DNA of 64,000 bases from DAOTXR01 sp034435375 (GTDB lineage Bacteria; Chloroflexota; Anaerolineae; Aggregatilineales; UBA3940): assembly GCA_034435375.1 (NCBI GenBank), contig DAOTXR010000073.1, forward strand, positions 62,001-126,000, read 5' to 3'. The position numbers and the translations under genes are program-made. Each line of letters opens with the position of its first letter. The stretch's first letter is position 1. Below, one piece after another: positions 49,928 to 58,956 of this stretch. Under the pieces are notes generated by a model. That model was not told the origin of the DNA, did not search any database, and saw nothing but the letters and a program-made list of their open reading frames with translations.

Positions 49928-51160
49928 ATGAACGACGAGCACGAGCCTCACATAGCAACCTGGCGCAATCACATCGATAGGTTGGCTGGCGAGATCGGGC
50001 CGCGCGGTTCGACGACCGACGCCGAGCGCCGGGCTGCCAGCTACAGCCATGAGGTGATGGCCCACCTGGGCCTTGCCCCGCGCATCGAGACCTTTGCCAG
50101 CGCCCGCTCCGCATTCCAGCCCCACCTAGTCGTGGCTGCTGCAATGCTGCTTTCGGCGGCAGTTTACCCGCTGATGGGGCAGATCAGCGCGACGCTGGCC
50201 GCCCTGATCGCACTCCTGGCGGTGATGTCAGAGACTCTGGAGCTGCTTTTCCGGGATAATCTGCTGCGTCGTCTTGTGAGCTGGGGAACCAGCCAGAACG
50301 TCGTGGCCACTCTCGCTCCAACCAGCGACCACCGTCAAGACCTGGTGCTCATCGGTCACCTGGATACCAACCACACGCCGCTGATCTTCTATTCCAACGG
50401 ATGGACTAACTTCTGGCGCATCGCCAGCCCGATCATGTTCTTCTCGTTCTGTGTGCAGGCTGTTCTATACACCGTCGGGGCAGTTGCCCAGTGGCCCTGG
50501 ATATGGCCTGTGTCGTTGGAGAGTGCAGTCTGCGCCGCACTGCTGGGCGCGATCTGCCTCCAGGCCGAGCTGTCGCCCTTCAGCCCTGGGGCCAACGACA
50601 ATGCCTCCGGCGCGGGCTTGGTGCTCACGCTGGCCCACAGCCTCTCCGATCAGCCGCTCAGGCACACGCGCGTGTGGCTGGTCAACACTGGCTGCGAAGA
50701 GGTGAAGCACTACGGGTCCATCGACTTCTTCCGTCGCCACCAGGCTGAGATGGTTAATCCAAAGGTGATCGTGTTCGAGATGTTGGGCCGCGACGGCCCT
50801 GCCTGGCTGGAATACGAGGTGATTATCCCGCCCTTCGCTTACCGCGCCGATCCCGGCCTGATCGCTTTGCTGAGGCGCGTGCTCGCCCAAAGCCCGGGCC
50901 TGGTCGGCCATCCGACGCGCGTGTTTGGCGGCCACACCGAAATGGCAGACGCGCTACGCCTGGGCATCCCAGCCATCGCCCTGATTGGCATTGGGCCGGA
51001 AGGGACGCCGATCAGGTACAGAGGCCCCAGGCTGTACTGGCATCACAAAGACGACACGCCCGACAAGATCGAGACCGCCGTCTTGCGCCGCGCCTACGCG
51101 CTGACGTGGGCCTTCATCCAGGCGCTGGATGCAGAGGCCGCAGGCGGGAGGACAGTGTGA
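49928..51160 (+). CDS. M28-family zinc peptidase with membrane segments
   Basis: A 410-residue M28 (aminopeptidase Y/Q type) protein with the zinc-ligand pattern in order: GHLDTN (His144, Asp146), GANDNASG (Asp224), GCEEVKHYGS (Glu257/Glu258), and WHHKDDTPDKI (His372/373). Unusually, hydrophobic helices sit inside the fold: about 65-100, 167-188 and 199-211, between the first and second ligand regions. It is therefore probably membrane-bound, with the active site on one side of the membrane. The substrate is unknown. AGAGG lies close to the ATG. Confidence 0.82.
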   Translation: MNDEHEPHIATWRNHIDRLAGEIGPRGSTTDAERRAASYSHEVMAHLGLAPRIETFASARSAFQPHLVVAAAMLLSAAVYPLMGQISATLAALIALLAVMSETLELLFRDNLLRRLVSWGTSQNVVATLAPTSDHRQDLVLIGHLDTNHTPLIFYSNGWTNFWRIASPIMFFSFCVQAVLYTVGAVAQWPWIWPVSLESAVCAALLGAICLQAELSPFSPGANDNASGAGLVLTLAHSLSDQPLRHTRVWLVNTGCEEVKHYGSIDFFRRHQAEMVNPKVIVFEMLGRDGPAWLEYEVIIPPFAYRADPGLIALLRRVLAQSPGLVGHPTRVFGGHTEMADALRLGIPAIALIGIGPEGTPIRYRGPRLYWHHKDDTPDKIETAVLRRAYALTWAFIQALDAEAAGGRTV

Positions 51161-51168
51161 TGGGGCGT

Positions 51169-51642
51169 TTACCATTCCGCGATTTGTACTTCGCGGAGGG
51201 TCTCGTTGTCGTCGTCAAATGTGAAGCGGGCCTTGATCTTTTTCCCGGCCAGCGCCAGCGGCAGCCAGTGGATCGCATCCTGCCACATCCGGTCAAACGG
51301 GATGGCGTCGATCCGGCACCACACTGGGCTGATCTCCTGCGTCTCCATGACCTCGCCCTCCCACTCTTTCACGACAAAGGCATGGACATGGTGGTTCCAC
51401 TCAGGCCGGGCAGGGAACAGGAAGGTGAGGAGCGCTATCGGGTGCAGGGACTCGATCTGGGCGTGCAGCCCTGTCTCCTCGGTTAGCTCCCTCACGGCGG
51501 CAGCCGCCGGGTCTTCGTGCAGCTCCACCTTCCCGCCAATGCCGGTGTATTTGCCAACGCCAAATCCGGCCTTCTTCAGGCCCAGCAGAATTTCCTGGGG
51601 CGGATCGCCGCGCAGCGGGTAGCACAGGGTGGCAGCTCTCAT
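51169..51642 (-). CDS. NUDIX hydrolase (MutT/MTH1-like)
   Basis: A 157-residue NUDIX protein. The Nudix box is complete: GKVELHEDPAAAAVRELTEETGL (residues about 37-59), with the metal-binding REL.EE core. The pattern GGKVE and the later WFRIDAIPF-like VWCRIDAIPFDRMWQDAIHWLPL are reminiscent of MTH1-type 8-oxo-dGTP hydrolases, but the substrate cannot be settled. GGAGA precedes the ATG. It is convergent with the M28 gene, whose stop is 8 bases away. Confidence 0.88.
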   Translation of the reverse strand: MRAATLCYPLRGDPPQEILLGLKKAGFGVGKYTGIGGKVELHEDPAAAAVRELTEETGLHAQIESLHPIALLTFLFPARPEWNHHVHAFVVKEWEGEVMETQEISPVWCRIDAIPFDRMWQDAIHWLPLALAGKKIKARFTFDDDNETLREVQIAEW

Positions 51643-51842
51643 GGTTCGTCTCCAGGTTCGTTTGCAGCCAGTCTACCGTGTCCAGGCTGGAAGTCAACCC
51701 CGCGGTTGAGACGCAGCAGGTCTTCACTTTTTGCCACGCAGGGTTGGTGTTATGCTTATGGACAAGGATCACCAAGCCGAGGAGGCTATAGGACGCCTGA
51801 TGGCCACCCACCGATCCTTGACAACCCCAAGGGAGAAGGATC

Positions 51843-53540
51843 ATGCAAAACCAGGTGAATTATGACCTCAAGTCCGTCAGCTTGCCACGGTTGATGGGGA
51901 CATTGCTTCGGCTATTCGTAGTCCTGCTCGAAAGCCCGCTCACACGTCCACTGCTGATCGGCACTTTCCTCAAGAACGGGGGGATCGACGCCCTGCGCCG
52001 GATGGTCGTTGACGAACCACCGACGCTGCTGCCGCTCGTCCCGCCGCCGGATCGAGAGCTGGGGCCGCCGCCCGATCTGGTGACATTTCCCCCCAGCCCC
52101 GACCACGCCCACAAGGGCTTCGCCTACGCCACAGTGTGGGACTATGCCTATGCCTATCGCAGCAGTGCAGCCACACCTGAACAGGTCGCGAGGCGGCTGC
52201 TGGAAGCCTTGGATCAAAGCGAACGCCTTGACCCGCCGCTGCGGGCCTTCATCGCCGTCAACCGCGACGACTTGCTGCACCAGGCAGAAGCCTCCACCGA
52301 GCGCTTCCAGGCTGGGGCGCCGCTCAGCATCTTTGACGGCGTGCCGGTGGCCGTCAAGGACGAAGTGGACATGGCGCCTTACCCTACAACTGTCGGGACG
52401 AAATTCCTGGGCAAAGCCCCGGTGACCAGGGATTCGACAGTGGTAGCACGGATGCGAGCAGCAGGCGCATTGCTGGTGGGCAAGGCCAACATGCATGAGA
52501 TCGGCATCACGCCCACCGGTCTGAACATCCATCACGGCACGCCGCGCAATCCCCACAACCCCGCTCACTACACGGGCGGCAGCTCAAGCGGGTCGGCGGC
52601 GGCAGTAGCAGCCGGGCTGTGCCCGGTGGCCATTGGGGCCGATGGCGGCGGCTCGATCCGCATCCCGGCAGCCTTCTGCGGCATTGTGGGGCTAAAAGCG
52701 ACCTTTGGCCGTGTGAGCGAGTGTGGGGCCGCGCCGCTGTGTTGGAGCGTAGCCCACCTCGGTCCGCTGGCAGCAACTGCCGAGGATGCTGCGCTGGCCT
52801 ACGCTGTGATGGCCGGCGCTGATTCTCAGGACCCCAACACGCTTTCCCAGCCGGCTGTCACCATCGATGGCTACGACTCGCCCAACCTGCGTGGCCTGCG
52901 GCTGGGCATCTACCGCCCCTGGTTTGAGCATGCCATCCCCTCCATCGTCGCAGCCTGCAACCGGGTGGTCGAGGGGCTGAAGGACCTGGGAGCAGAAGTT
53001 GTGCAGATTGCCATCCCGGAGCTGGATGCCATCCGTGTGGCCCATGTGATAAGCATCCTGTCTGAGATGGGCGCCAACATGGACCGTTACGACCGGGATC
53101 ATCGCCGCGATTTTGACCCCAGCACGCGGTTGTTGCTGGTATTGGCCCGTGAATTCACCGGGCGCGACTACATCCAGGCTCAGCGCATCCGCACCCGCGC
53201 GATGCGGCACTTCGCCGAGGCGTTCAAGGTGGCCGACGTGATCCTCACACCGACCACAGCCATCACGGCCCCGGAGATTCCTAAGGTCGCGCTGCGCAGC
53301 AGCGAGTCGGACACTACGGCTATCACCGAGATGATGCGGTTCGTCAATCCAGCCAACCTGACCGGGCTGCCTGCCATCTCGTTTGTGGCCGGCTACGATG
53401 AGTCTGGTCTGCCGATTGGATGTCACGCTATGGGCCGCCCGTGGGAGGAGCACCTGCTGCTGCGCATTGCACACGCGACAGAGCAGTTTGTCGAGCGGCG
53501 CAGACCGCAGGTGTATTACGACCTGCTGGGTGAGGGATGA
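51843..53540 (+). CDS. Amidase signature family enzyme
   Basis: A 565-residue amidase. The Ser-Ser-Lys triad is present: Lys172 in VAVKDEVD, the cis-Ser in GGSSSGSAAAVAAG (around 248) and the nucleophile Ser271 in GADGGGSIRIPAAFCG. The extended N terminus with a hydrophobic stretch (about 15-45) resembles fatty-acid amide hydrolase-like members. The enzyme hydrolyses an amide bond in an unknown substrate; GatA is unlikely because no gatC/gatB is near and the N terminus is longer. AAGGAGAAGG precedes the ATG. Confidence 0.9.
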   Translation: MQNQVNYDLKSVSLPRLMGTLLRLFVVLLESPLTRPLLIGTFLKNGGIDALRRMVVDEPPTLLPLVPPPDRELGPPPDLVTFPPSPDHAHKGFAYATVWDYAYAYRSSAATPEQVARRLLEALDQSERLDPPLRAFIAVNRDDLLHQAEASTERFQAGAPLSIFDGVPVAVKDEVDMAPYPTTVGTKFLGKAPVTRDSTVVARMRAAGALLVGKANMHEIGITPTGLNIHHGTPRNPHNPAHYTGGSSSGSAAAVAAGLCPVAIGADGGGSIRIPAAFCGIVGLKATFGRVSECGAAPLCWSVAHLGPLAATAEDAALAYAVMAGADSQDPNTLSQPAVTIDGYDSPNLRGLRLGIYRPWFEHAIPSIVAACNRVVEGLKDLGAEVVQIAIPELDAIRVAHVISILSEMGANMDRYDRDHRRDFDPSTRLLLVLAREFTGRDYIQAQRIRTRAMRHFAEAFKVADVILTPTTAITAPEIPKVALRSSESDTTAITEMMRFVNPANLTGLPAISFVAGYDESGLPIGCHAMGRPWEEHLLLRIAHATEQFVERRRPQVYYDLLGEG

Positions 53541-53621
53541 GGCCTCCGCCCTCCAGCGCTCTCCTTTCCAGGCTGTATGAGATTGCCTCGGTGCAACTTC
53601 CATTTTACTGACACGTAATAT

Positions 53622-53661
53622 GCCTCAGATGGCTGACGATCTACTGTCGGCTCTGAGGCGT
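53622..53661 (+). promoter_or_regulatory. Hairpin in the leader of the second ABC exporter operon
   Basis: GCCTCAGA at the left pairs with TCTGAGGC at the right, extended by GCTGAC/GTCGGC; a two-base bulge interrupts the stem. There is no T-run, and the hairpin ends 28 bases before the ATG at 53690. Confidence 0.5.
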
Positions 53662-53689
53662 GGACTGTCTGTTCAAGAGAGGGTTGTTT

Positions 53690-54637
53690 ATGATTCAGAA
53701 CCAGCCAGCTATCGAGGTGCGCGACCTGCACAAGGACTTTGGCGAGATCTATGCCGTGCGCGGAATCAGCTTTACCGTCGCCCCTGGTGAAATTTTCAGT
53801 CTGCTGGGACCCAATGGTGCAGGGAAAAGCACCACCATCTCGATGATCGCATGCCTGCTTCAGCCCACGCGGGGCGACATCATGGTCATGGGCCATTCGG
53901 TCCGCTCCGACCCCATGGCCGTCAAGCGGTCCATCGGCGTTGTTCCACAGGACACCGCCATCTACGAGGATCTGTCGGCCCGCGAGAATCTGGCCTTCTG
54001 GGGCAAGATGTACGATCTGCGCGGGGCCACCCTGCGGCAGCGGATCGACGAAGTCCTCGATCTGATCCAGCTCACTGACCGCCAGCGCGGACGCACCGGT
54101 AAGTTCTCTGGCGGCATGAAGCGTCGCCTGAACATCGGCATTGCTCTGCTGCACCGCCCCGACGTGCTGATCCTAGACGAGCCGACGGTAGGCATCGATC
54201 CTCAGAGCCGTCGGGCTATTCTGGACGGCGTCAAGGAGTTCAACCGCCAGGGCATGACGATTTTGTACACCACGCACTACATGGAAGAAGCCCAAGAACT
54301 TTCAGATCATATTGCCATCATGGATCACGGCCAGATCATCGCCTCTGGCACGCACGAAGACCTGGTCCGCATCGTGGGGGAGAAGGATCGGCTGGAGCTA
54401 CGCATGACGAACCACTCCGACAGGCTGCTGGAGACGTGGCGGGCCACAACAGGCATCAGTGCAGTGACCGCTGAGGATGGCCATGTGACATTGTTGGTAG
54501 ACGACAGCAATGTCGTTCTGCCGCACCTGTTCGAGACGGCAGCCCAGCAGGGCTTACGCATCCTGTCGGTGGACATCCAGGAGCCGAACCTGGAGACCGT
54601 CTTCTTGCACCTGACGGGCCGTGCACTGCGCGAATAG
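53690..54637 (+). CDS. ABC-2 exporter ATP-binding protein
   Basis: A 315-residue ATPase: Walker A LLGPNGAGKSTTIS, signature FSGGMKRRLNIGIAL, Walker B LILDEPTVGIDPQS and H-loop TTHYM. The C-terminal part is the regulatory extension of DrrA-like exporters. I use the ATG at 53690 (MIQNQPAIEV), with GAGAGGG upstream, rather than one ten codons earlier. With two permeases downstream it resembles the YhhJ/YbhFSR-type multidrug exporters. The substrate is unknown. Confidence 0.93.
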   Translation: MIQNQPAIEVRDLHKDFGEIYAVRGISFTVAPGEIFSLLGPNGAGKSTTISMIACLLQPTRGDIMVMGHSVRSDPMAVKRSIGVVPQDTAIYEDLSARENLAFWGKMYDLRGATLRQRIDEVLDLIQLTDRQRGRTGKFSGGMKRRLNIGIALLHRPDVLILDEPTVGIDPQSRRAILDGVKEFNRQGMTILYTTHYMEEAQELSDHIAIMDHGQIIASGTHEDLVRIVGEKDRLELRMTNHSDRLLETWRATTGISAVTAEDGHVTLLVDDSNVVLPHLFETAAQQGLRILSVDIQEPNLETVFLHLTGRALRE

Positions 54638-54643
54638 GAGGCC

Positions 54644-55921
54644 ATGATGAAAGCCTTCGATATTGCGCTCCGGGACATGTTGCGCTCGACGCGCAGCGCT
54701 TTTTCGTTGATGTTCATGTTCGTCATGCCGCTGACAATCGTCGGCATCCTCTGGCTGTCTTTTGGCGGCATGGGCCGCCAGGAGGAGGACGGCTTCGACC
54801 TGCCCACGACCCATGTCCTGGCTGTCAACCTGGACCAGCCGACGGACCTGTCGGGCAGTTTCGTGGCTGGCGACTTGATTGTTGAGGAAGGACTTCGAAA
54901 CGAAGGGCTGGCCGGCCTCATTGCCGTGGCCGAGGCCGCCGATGAGGTCAGCGCCAAAGCTGCCGTCGATGCGGGCGAGGCCGGGGTAGCCGTCATCATC
55001 CCTGCCGACTTCACAGCAGCAGCCTTCAGCGATGAGGGCGAGGCGGCCATCACGCTCTACAGCGACCCCACGCTGACCATCGGACCAGGCATCGTCAAGG
55101 GCGTCGTCAGCGCCTTTGTGGATGCCTTCTCTGGCACCCGAATCGCGGTCAGCGTAGTCTCTCACCAGCTTGAAGCACACGGGTTGGAGGCCAGCCCGGC
55201 AGAACTTCAGGCCGTTGTGGGCAGCTACCTGAGCTGGGTCAACGCCCAGAGTGAGCAACAGAGCGCAGGCAGCGCGATCGATGTACAGTCCATCGAGAAC
55301 CATACTCCGGTACAAGATGCAGATTCCATCATCTTCGGTAGCATCACTGCGGCGATGATGATCTTCTATGTGTTTTTCACCGGCTCGGCAGTGGCCCAAT
55401 CGATCATTGCCGAGGAGCATGAAGGCACGCTGAGGCGGCTGTTCTCAGCGCCGATCACGATCCGCACCATCCTGACAGGCAAAGTGATCGGCTCGGTGCT
55501 CACTCTGACCGTCGAGACAGGGGTGCTGCTGGGGCTGTCGAGGCTGATATTCGGAGTGCGTTGGGGACAGCCGCTCCCAGTGATGCTGGCTGCCACGGCG
55601 CTGGTTCTGCTCTCGTCCAGTTTTGGCATCTTTGTCATGTCGCTGGTCAAGAACCCGAACAATGTCGGCATCATCTACGGCGGGGTGATGACCATCACCG
55701 GCATCGTCGGCACCTATTCAAGCTTCATCCCCTCGATGCCTCAGGCCATCAAAACGGCGGCGCTGATTGTGCCTCAGGGCTGGGCCATGCGCATCTGGAC
55801 ACTGGCCATGGAGGGCGACAAGGTCAGCGGAGAGACGTTGCTCGTGCTTGGCGTGTCAATGGCCATCAGCCTGATCCTGTTCGCCATCGGCGTGACGCTG
55901 TTTCGCAGGCGCTTCGAGTAG
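54644..55921 (+). CDS. ABC-2 type permease with large extracytoplasmic domain
   Basis: A 425-residue permease. A first helix (about 18-40) is followed by a long hydrophilic region (about 50-225), presumably outside the membrane, and five or six helices (about 230-420). EEHEGTLRRLFSAPITIRTILTGKVIGS is the ABC-2 signature coupling helix. It starts six bases after the ATPase stop, with AGGAGG as ribosome binding site. It pairs with the next permease, which has the same layout. Confidence 0.9.
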   Translation: MMKAFDIALRDMLRSTRSAFSLMFMFVMPLTIVGILWLSFGGMGRQEEDGFDLPTTHVLAVNLDQPTDLSGSFVAGDLIVEEGLRNEGLAGLIAVAEAADEVSAKAAVDAGEAGVAVIIPADFTAAAFSDEGEAAITLYSDPTLTIGPGIVKGVVSAFVDAFSGTRIAVSVVSHQLEAHGLEASPAELQAVVGSYLSWVNAQSEQQSAGSAIDVQSIENHTPVQDADSIIFGSITAAMMIFYVFFTGSAVAQSIIAEEHEGTLRRLFSAPITIRTILTGKVIGSVLTLTVETGVLLGLSRLIFGVRWGQPLPVMLAATALVLLSSSFGIFVMSLVKNPNNVGIIYGGVMTITGIVGTYSSFIPSMPQAIKTAALIVPQGWAMRIWTLAMEGDKVSGETLLVLGVSMAISLILFAIGVTLFRRRFE

Positions 55922-55932
55922 GAGAGACCCCC

Positions 55933-57186
55933 ATGCGTACCCTTGACATTGCGCTCAAAGACCTGTACCAACTGATCAAAGACTGGCGCACGCCGTTATT
56001 TCTGGTGATCATGCCGATTTTCTTCACCGTCTTCATGGGCATCGCCTTCCAAGCGACCTACTTGGAGAGCGACCCGCGTCTGCCGGTGGGGGTGATCGTC
56101 GAGGAGGCAGTTGATGATGAGCCTGCCCGCCTCGGCGCTAGTCTGATCGACCTGCTCGACATGTCAGACGCTATCCGCCCGGTGGCGCTCGAAGACGGCA
56201 ACCTGGCGCAAGCCGATAAAAAGGTCGCCAGGGCAGACCTGGCCGGGGTGGTCGTGATCCCCGCCGGGTACACTGAGGACGTGTTAGCGGGCAGGGACAC
56301 CGCGGTGCAGCTCCGCCTGGATCAGGGATCGCAGGTGGCCTATCTGGTGCAAAGCCAGGTCCAGACTGCCGTCACGCGGCTGCTGGGCGCAGCGCAGACG
56401 GCTCGGCTCAGCGTGGAAGCCTACGAAGCTCAGGCCCAGTTTGCCGGGGAGGCCGATCGGGCAGCCTACTTTGACGAGGCGCTATCTCTGGCCATCGAGG
56501 CCTGGCGCACCCCTCCTTTCTCGGTCGTCGAGACAGGCACTGGCCAACAGGTCTCCGCCGAGGAACCAGTGGTCATTGCCCAGAATCGGCTGTCCTTTGC
56601 GCAAAGCTCACCGGGCATGATCATCCAGTTTGGCATTAGCGGGCTGATAGGAGCAGCCGCGCTGCTGGTGAACGAGCGCAGGTCGCGCTCGCTGGCCCGC
56701 ATGCTCACCACCCCTACCCGTCGGGCTGAGATCATCGGTGGGAAGCTGGTAGCTTACTTTGTCGTGATTGTCGCGCAGATTGCCATACTGGCCATCTTCG
56801 GCCAGATCGTGTATGGCCTGCCATACTTCAACCGGCCCGCCGCAATGATCCTGATTACTGTGGCGCTGGCCTTCACGCTGGCAAGCATGGGGTTGCTCAT
56901 CGGGGCGTTTGCCAAGAATGACCAAGCGGTCATCATCCTGGTCTTGGTTCCGATGTTCCTGCTTTCGGCGCTAGGCGGCGCGTGGTTCCCACTAGACATT
57001 ACCTCGAAAGGCATGCAAACGGCAGGGCACATCATCGCGCCTACCGCGTGGGCCATGGATGCGTTCAAAAACATCATCGTGCGTGGCCAGGGGATCGAGA
57101 CGGTCTGGCTGCCAGCAGGGATTGTAGCGCTGTGGGGAATCGTGTTCTTTGGGTTGGCTGTGTGGCGTCTGCGTGCTGCGAACTGA
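55933..57186 (+). CDS. ABC-2 type permease with large extracytoplasmic domain
   Basis: A 417-residue permease of the same layout as its neighbour: first helix at about 18-40, an external region to about 215, then the membrane domain. ERRSRSLARMLTTPTRRAEIIGGKLVAYF is the coupling region. The ATG at 55933 is 11 bases after the previous stop with GGAGAG before it; the frame is open further upstream only as an overlap with the previous gene. The two permeases presumably form a heterodimer with the ATPase. Confidence 0.9.
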   Translation: MRTLDIALKDLYQLIKDWRTPLFLVIMPIFFTVFMGIAFQATYLESDPRLPVGVIVEEAVDDEPARLGASLIDLLDMSDAIRPVALEDGNLAQADKKVARADLAGVVVIPAGYTEDVLAGRDTAVQLRLDQGSQVAYLVQSQVQTAVTRLLGAAQTARLSVEAYEAQAQFAGEADRAAYFDEALSLAIEAWRTPPFSVVETGTGQQVSAEEPVVIAQNRLSFAQSSPGMIIQFGISGLIGAAALLVNERRSRSLARMLTTPTRRAEIIGGKLVAYFVVIVAQIAILAIFGQIVYGLPYFNRPAAMILITVALAFTLASMGLLIGAFAKNDQAVIILVLVPMFLLSALGGAWFPLDITSKGMQTAGHIIAPTAWAMDAFKNIIVRGQGIETVWLPAGIVALWGIVFFGLAVWRLRAAN

Positions 57187-57193
57187 CCTACCC

Positions 57194-57224
57194 TCAGGGC
57201 GACCTCATCCGTAGGTCGCCCTGA
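57194..57224. terminator. Bidirectional terminator between convergent genes
   Basis: A perfect 12-bp stem (TCAGGGCGACCT/AGGTCGCCCTGA) with a seven-base loop between the exporter operon and the convergent glycosidase gene; the following T-run is short. Confidence 0.7.
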
Positions 57225-57235
57225 AGATTTACGCT

Positions 57236-58942
57236 CTATGCATCTGTAGTCTGTGGACGTTCTTCTTGCTGATCGATCTGGTGGCGACGGCGAGCGGCAT
57301 ACCATGCTCCAGCCAGCAGCACTGCTCCCGCCGCCAACGCCCCCAGCGCCACGCGCGGATCGCGGCGAACCACGAAGTGCACAATGACCAGGCTGCCGAT
57401 TGGCTCGATCTCGACGGTGTGCATGCCCTCCGGCCCTCGCCAGATCGTCTCGGTGACACAGCAATCGCGCAACGTGTGGGAAATTCCACCATCGACGCGG
57501 TAGGTCAGCCCGTAGTCGGTTGTTTCGTGCGCCCCCAGCACGATCTGGAGCGACGTGCCATAGAAGCGAAAGGTGACTGGCCCTGCCCCCTGGGCAGCGA
57601 TGCGTGCGTGATCCTGCTCGTGCAGCCACGGCGACCAGCCCTCCCCATACGTCACCGCCCAGTGATCGGCCCAGTGATTGCCGGGATACATCGCCGGCGA
57701 CTGATTGGCATACTCTTTCATCGCCTCGTAGACAGGCATCAGGTTGAAGTCGGGATCGGACATCTGAAAATAGGCTTCAGGACGGCGTTCGTTCAGCCAC
57801 TCGAAGTCGGCCCGTTTGAAGTACCAGAAGCAGATCACACCCACAAAGGGCCACTCTTCCTGCGCCCGCTGATAGGCCAGCGGAGCATAGCGGGCCTGCT
57901 GATCGAGCGTCACACGTCCATAGCGCGGCTCCACATCCTCCGGCGCAGCGTTCCAGTTCATCTCGCTGATCCAGATCGCCTTGTGGGAATCGCCGTTGCG
58001 CACCATGATGTCCCGGATGATCTGAGGCCGCCCATAGTTAACCACCATGGGCTGCGTGCGGCGGTCGGTGGGACCTGACCACAGCCCATAGCCTTGCATC
58101 GAGAGGATGTCAAAGCAGTGGCCTGCCCCGGCATCGTACATGCGCTGTAGAAAGATGTAGTCGCTGAAGTTGCGGCCATCCAGCTCGATGGTAGGAGCCA
58201 GCGGGCCGCTCAGGACTACGGCATCCGGATCAACAGCTTTGATGGCCCGATAAGCGCGGCACAGCAGATCGGTGTAGGCTTCGGGGTTGACGAGCTGCTC
58301 CCCCCATTCGGGGTAGATATTCGGCTCGTTCCAGATCTGGTAGTAACGCACGCGCCCCCGATAACGTGCGGCGACCGTCGCCGCAAATCGGGCGAAGTCG
58401 TCAAAATCGTCGGGTGGGGCAAACGACCCCATAGCCTCCCCAGCCGCGCGGCTCCAATCAGGTGGGCTGCTCAGCCGGGCAATGATGTTAATGCCATACC
58501 TCTCAGCCAGGCCGACGATGTGATCGTACTTGGCCCAGGCGTCGATCCCATCAGGGTCGTTGCGCCGGTCGACGAAGTCGCCACGCGCGTGGACCTCGAT
58601 GTCTTCCCAGGGGAATTCCTCACGAATCCAGCGAAAGCCAGCCTCGGCGATCAGGCGCACCTGCCTCTCGCGCTTGGCCTCTTCGACCTCGCTGTGCAGG
58701 AAGGTGTTGATCCCAAAGGGGTTCACCCCGCTGTGTTCAATAGCGGCATAAGGCTCCAGGTCCAGCGGGCGGTGAGTCAGGTTGAGCAGGAGTTCCGCCA
58801 GCCCACGGGCCTGCCCGGCCAGCGACTCCTCACCGGTCTGGTTGAAGGCCCACGAGCGCAGCCTCTCGCGCGACAGATAGGCCGCCGCGCCAGCCACAGC
58901 TACGGCGACGATCACAAGGCCGATCAGGGTTCGCTTGTGCAT
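57236..58942 (-). CDS. Membrane-anchored glycoside hydrolase-like protein (GH39/GH5-type fold)
   Basis: A 568-residue protein. A first helix (about 5-22) anchors it, and a last helix (about 535-555) precedes a charged tail. The central part is a TIM-barrel glycosidase: IWNEPNIYPEW holds the likely acid/base Glu206, and IWISEMNWN the likely nucleophile Glu327, the spacing expected for clan GH-A. The region 430-530 is a beta-rich domain (FRFYGTSLQIVLGAHETTDYGLTYRVDGG) of possible carbohydrate-binding type. The family and substrate are not settled. The start is the ATG at 58942, eight bases after TATAAT. Confidence 0.78.
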   Translation of the reverse strand: MHKRTLIGLVIVAVAVAGAAAYLSRERLRSWAFNQTGEESLAGQARGLAELLLNLTHRPLDLEPYAAIEHSGVNPFGINTFLHSEVEEAKRERQVRLIAEAGFRWIREEFPWEDIEVHARGDFVDRRNDPDGIDAWAKYDHIVGLAERYGINIIARLSSPPDWSRAAGEAMGSFAPPDDFDDFARFAATVAARYRGRVRYYQIWNEPNIYPEWGEQLVNPEAYTDLLCRAYRAIKAVDPDAVVLSGPLAPTIELDGRNFSDYIFLQRMYDAGAGHCFDILSMQGYGLWSGPTDRRTQPMVVNYGRPQIIRDIMVRNGDSHKAIWISEMNWNAAPEDVEPRYGRVTLDQQARYAPLAYQRAQEEWPFVGVICFWYFKRADFEWLNERRPEAYFQMSDPDFNLMPVYEAMKEYANQSPAMYPGNHWADHWAVTYGEGWSPWLHEQDHARIAAQGAGPVTFRFYGTSLQIVLGAHETTDYGLTYRVDGGISHTLRDCCVTETIWRGPEGMHTVEIEPIGSLVIVHFVVRRDPRVALGALAAGAVLLAGAWYAARRRHQIDQQEERPQTTDA

Positions 58943-58950
58943 AGGATGCG

Positions 58951-58956
58951 ATTATA
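58951..58956 (-). promoter_or_regulatory. -10 box of a probable leaderless mRNA (glycosidase gene)
   Basis: TATAAT on the minus strand, eight bases before the ATG at 58942, with TGGGCA as a possible -35 at 18 bases. It contains the stop codon of gntK. Confidence 0.45.
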
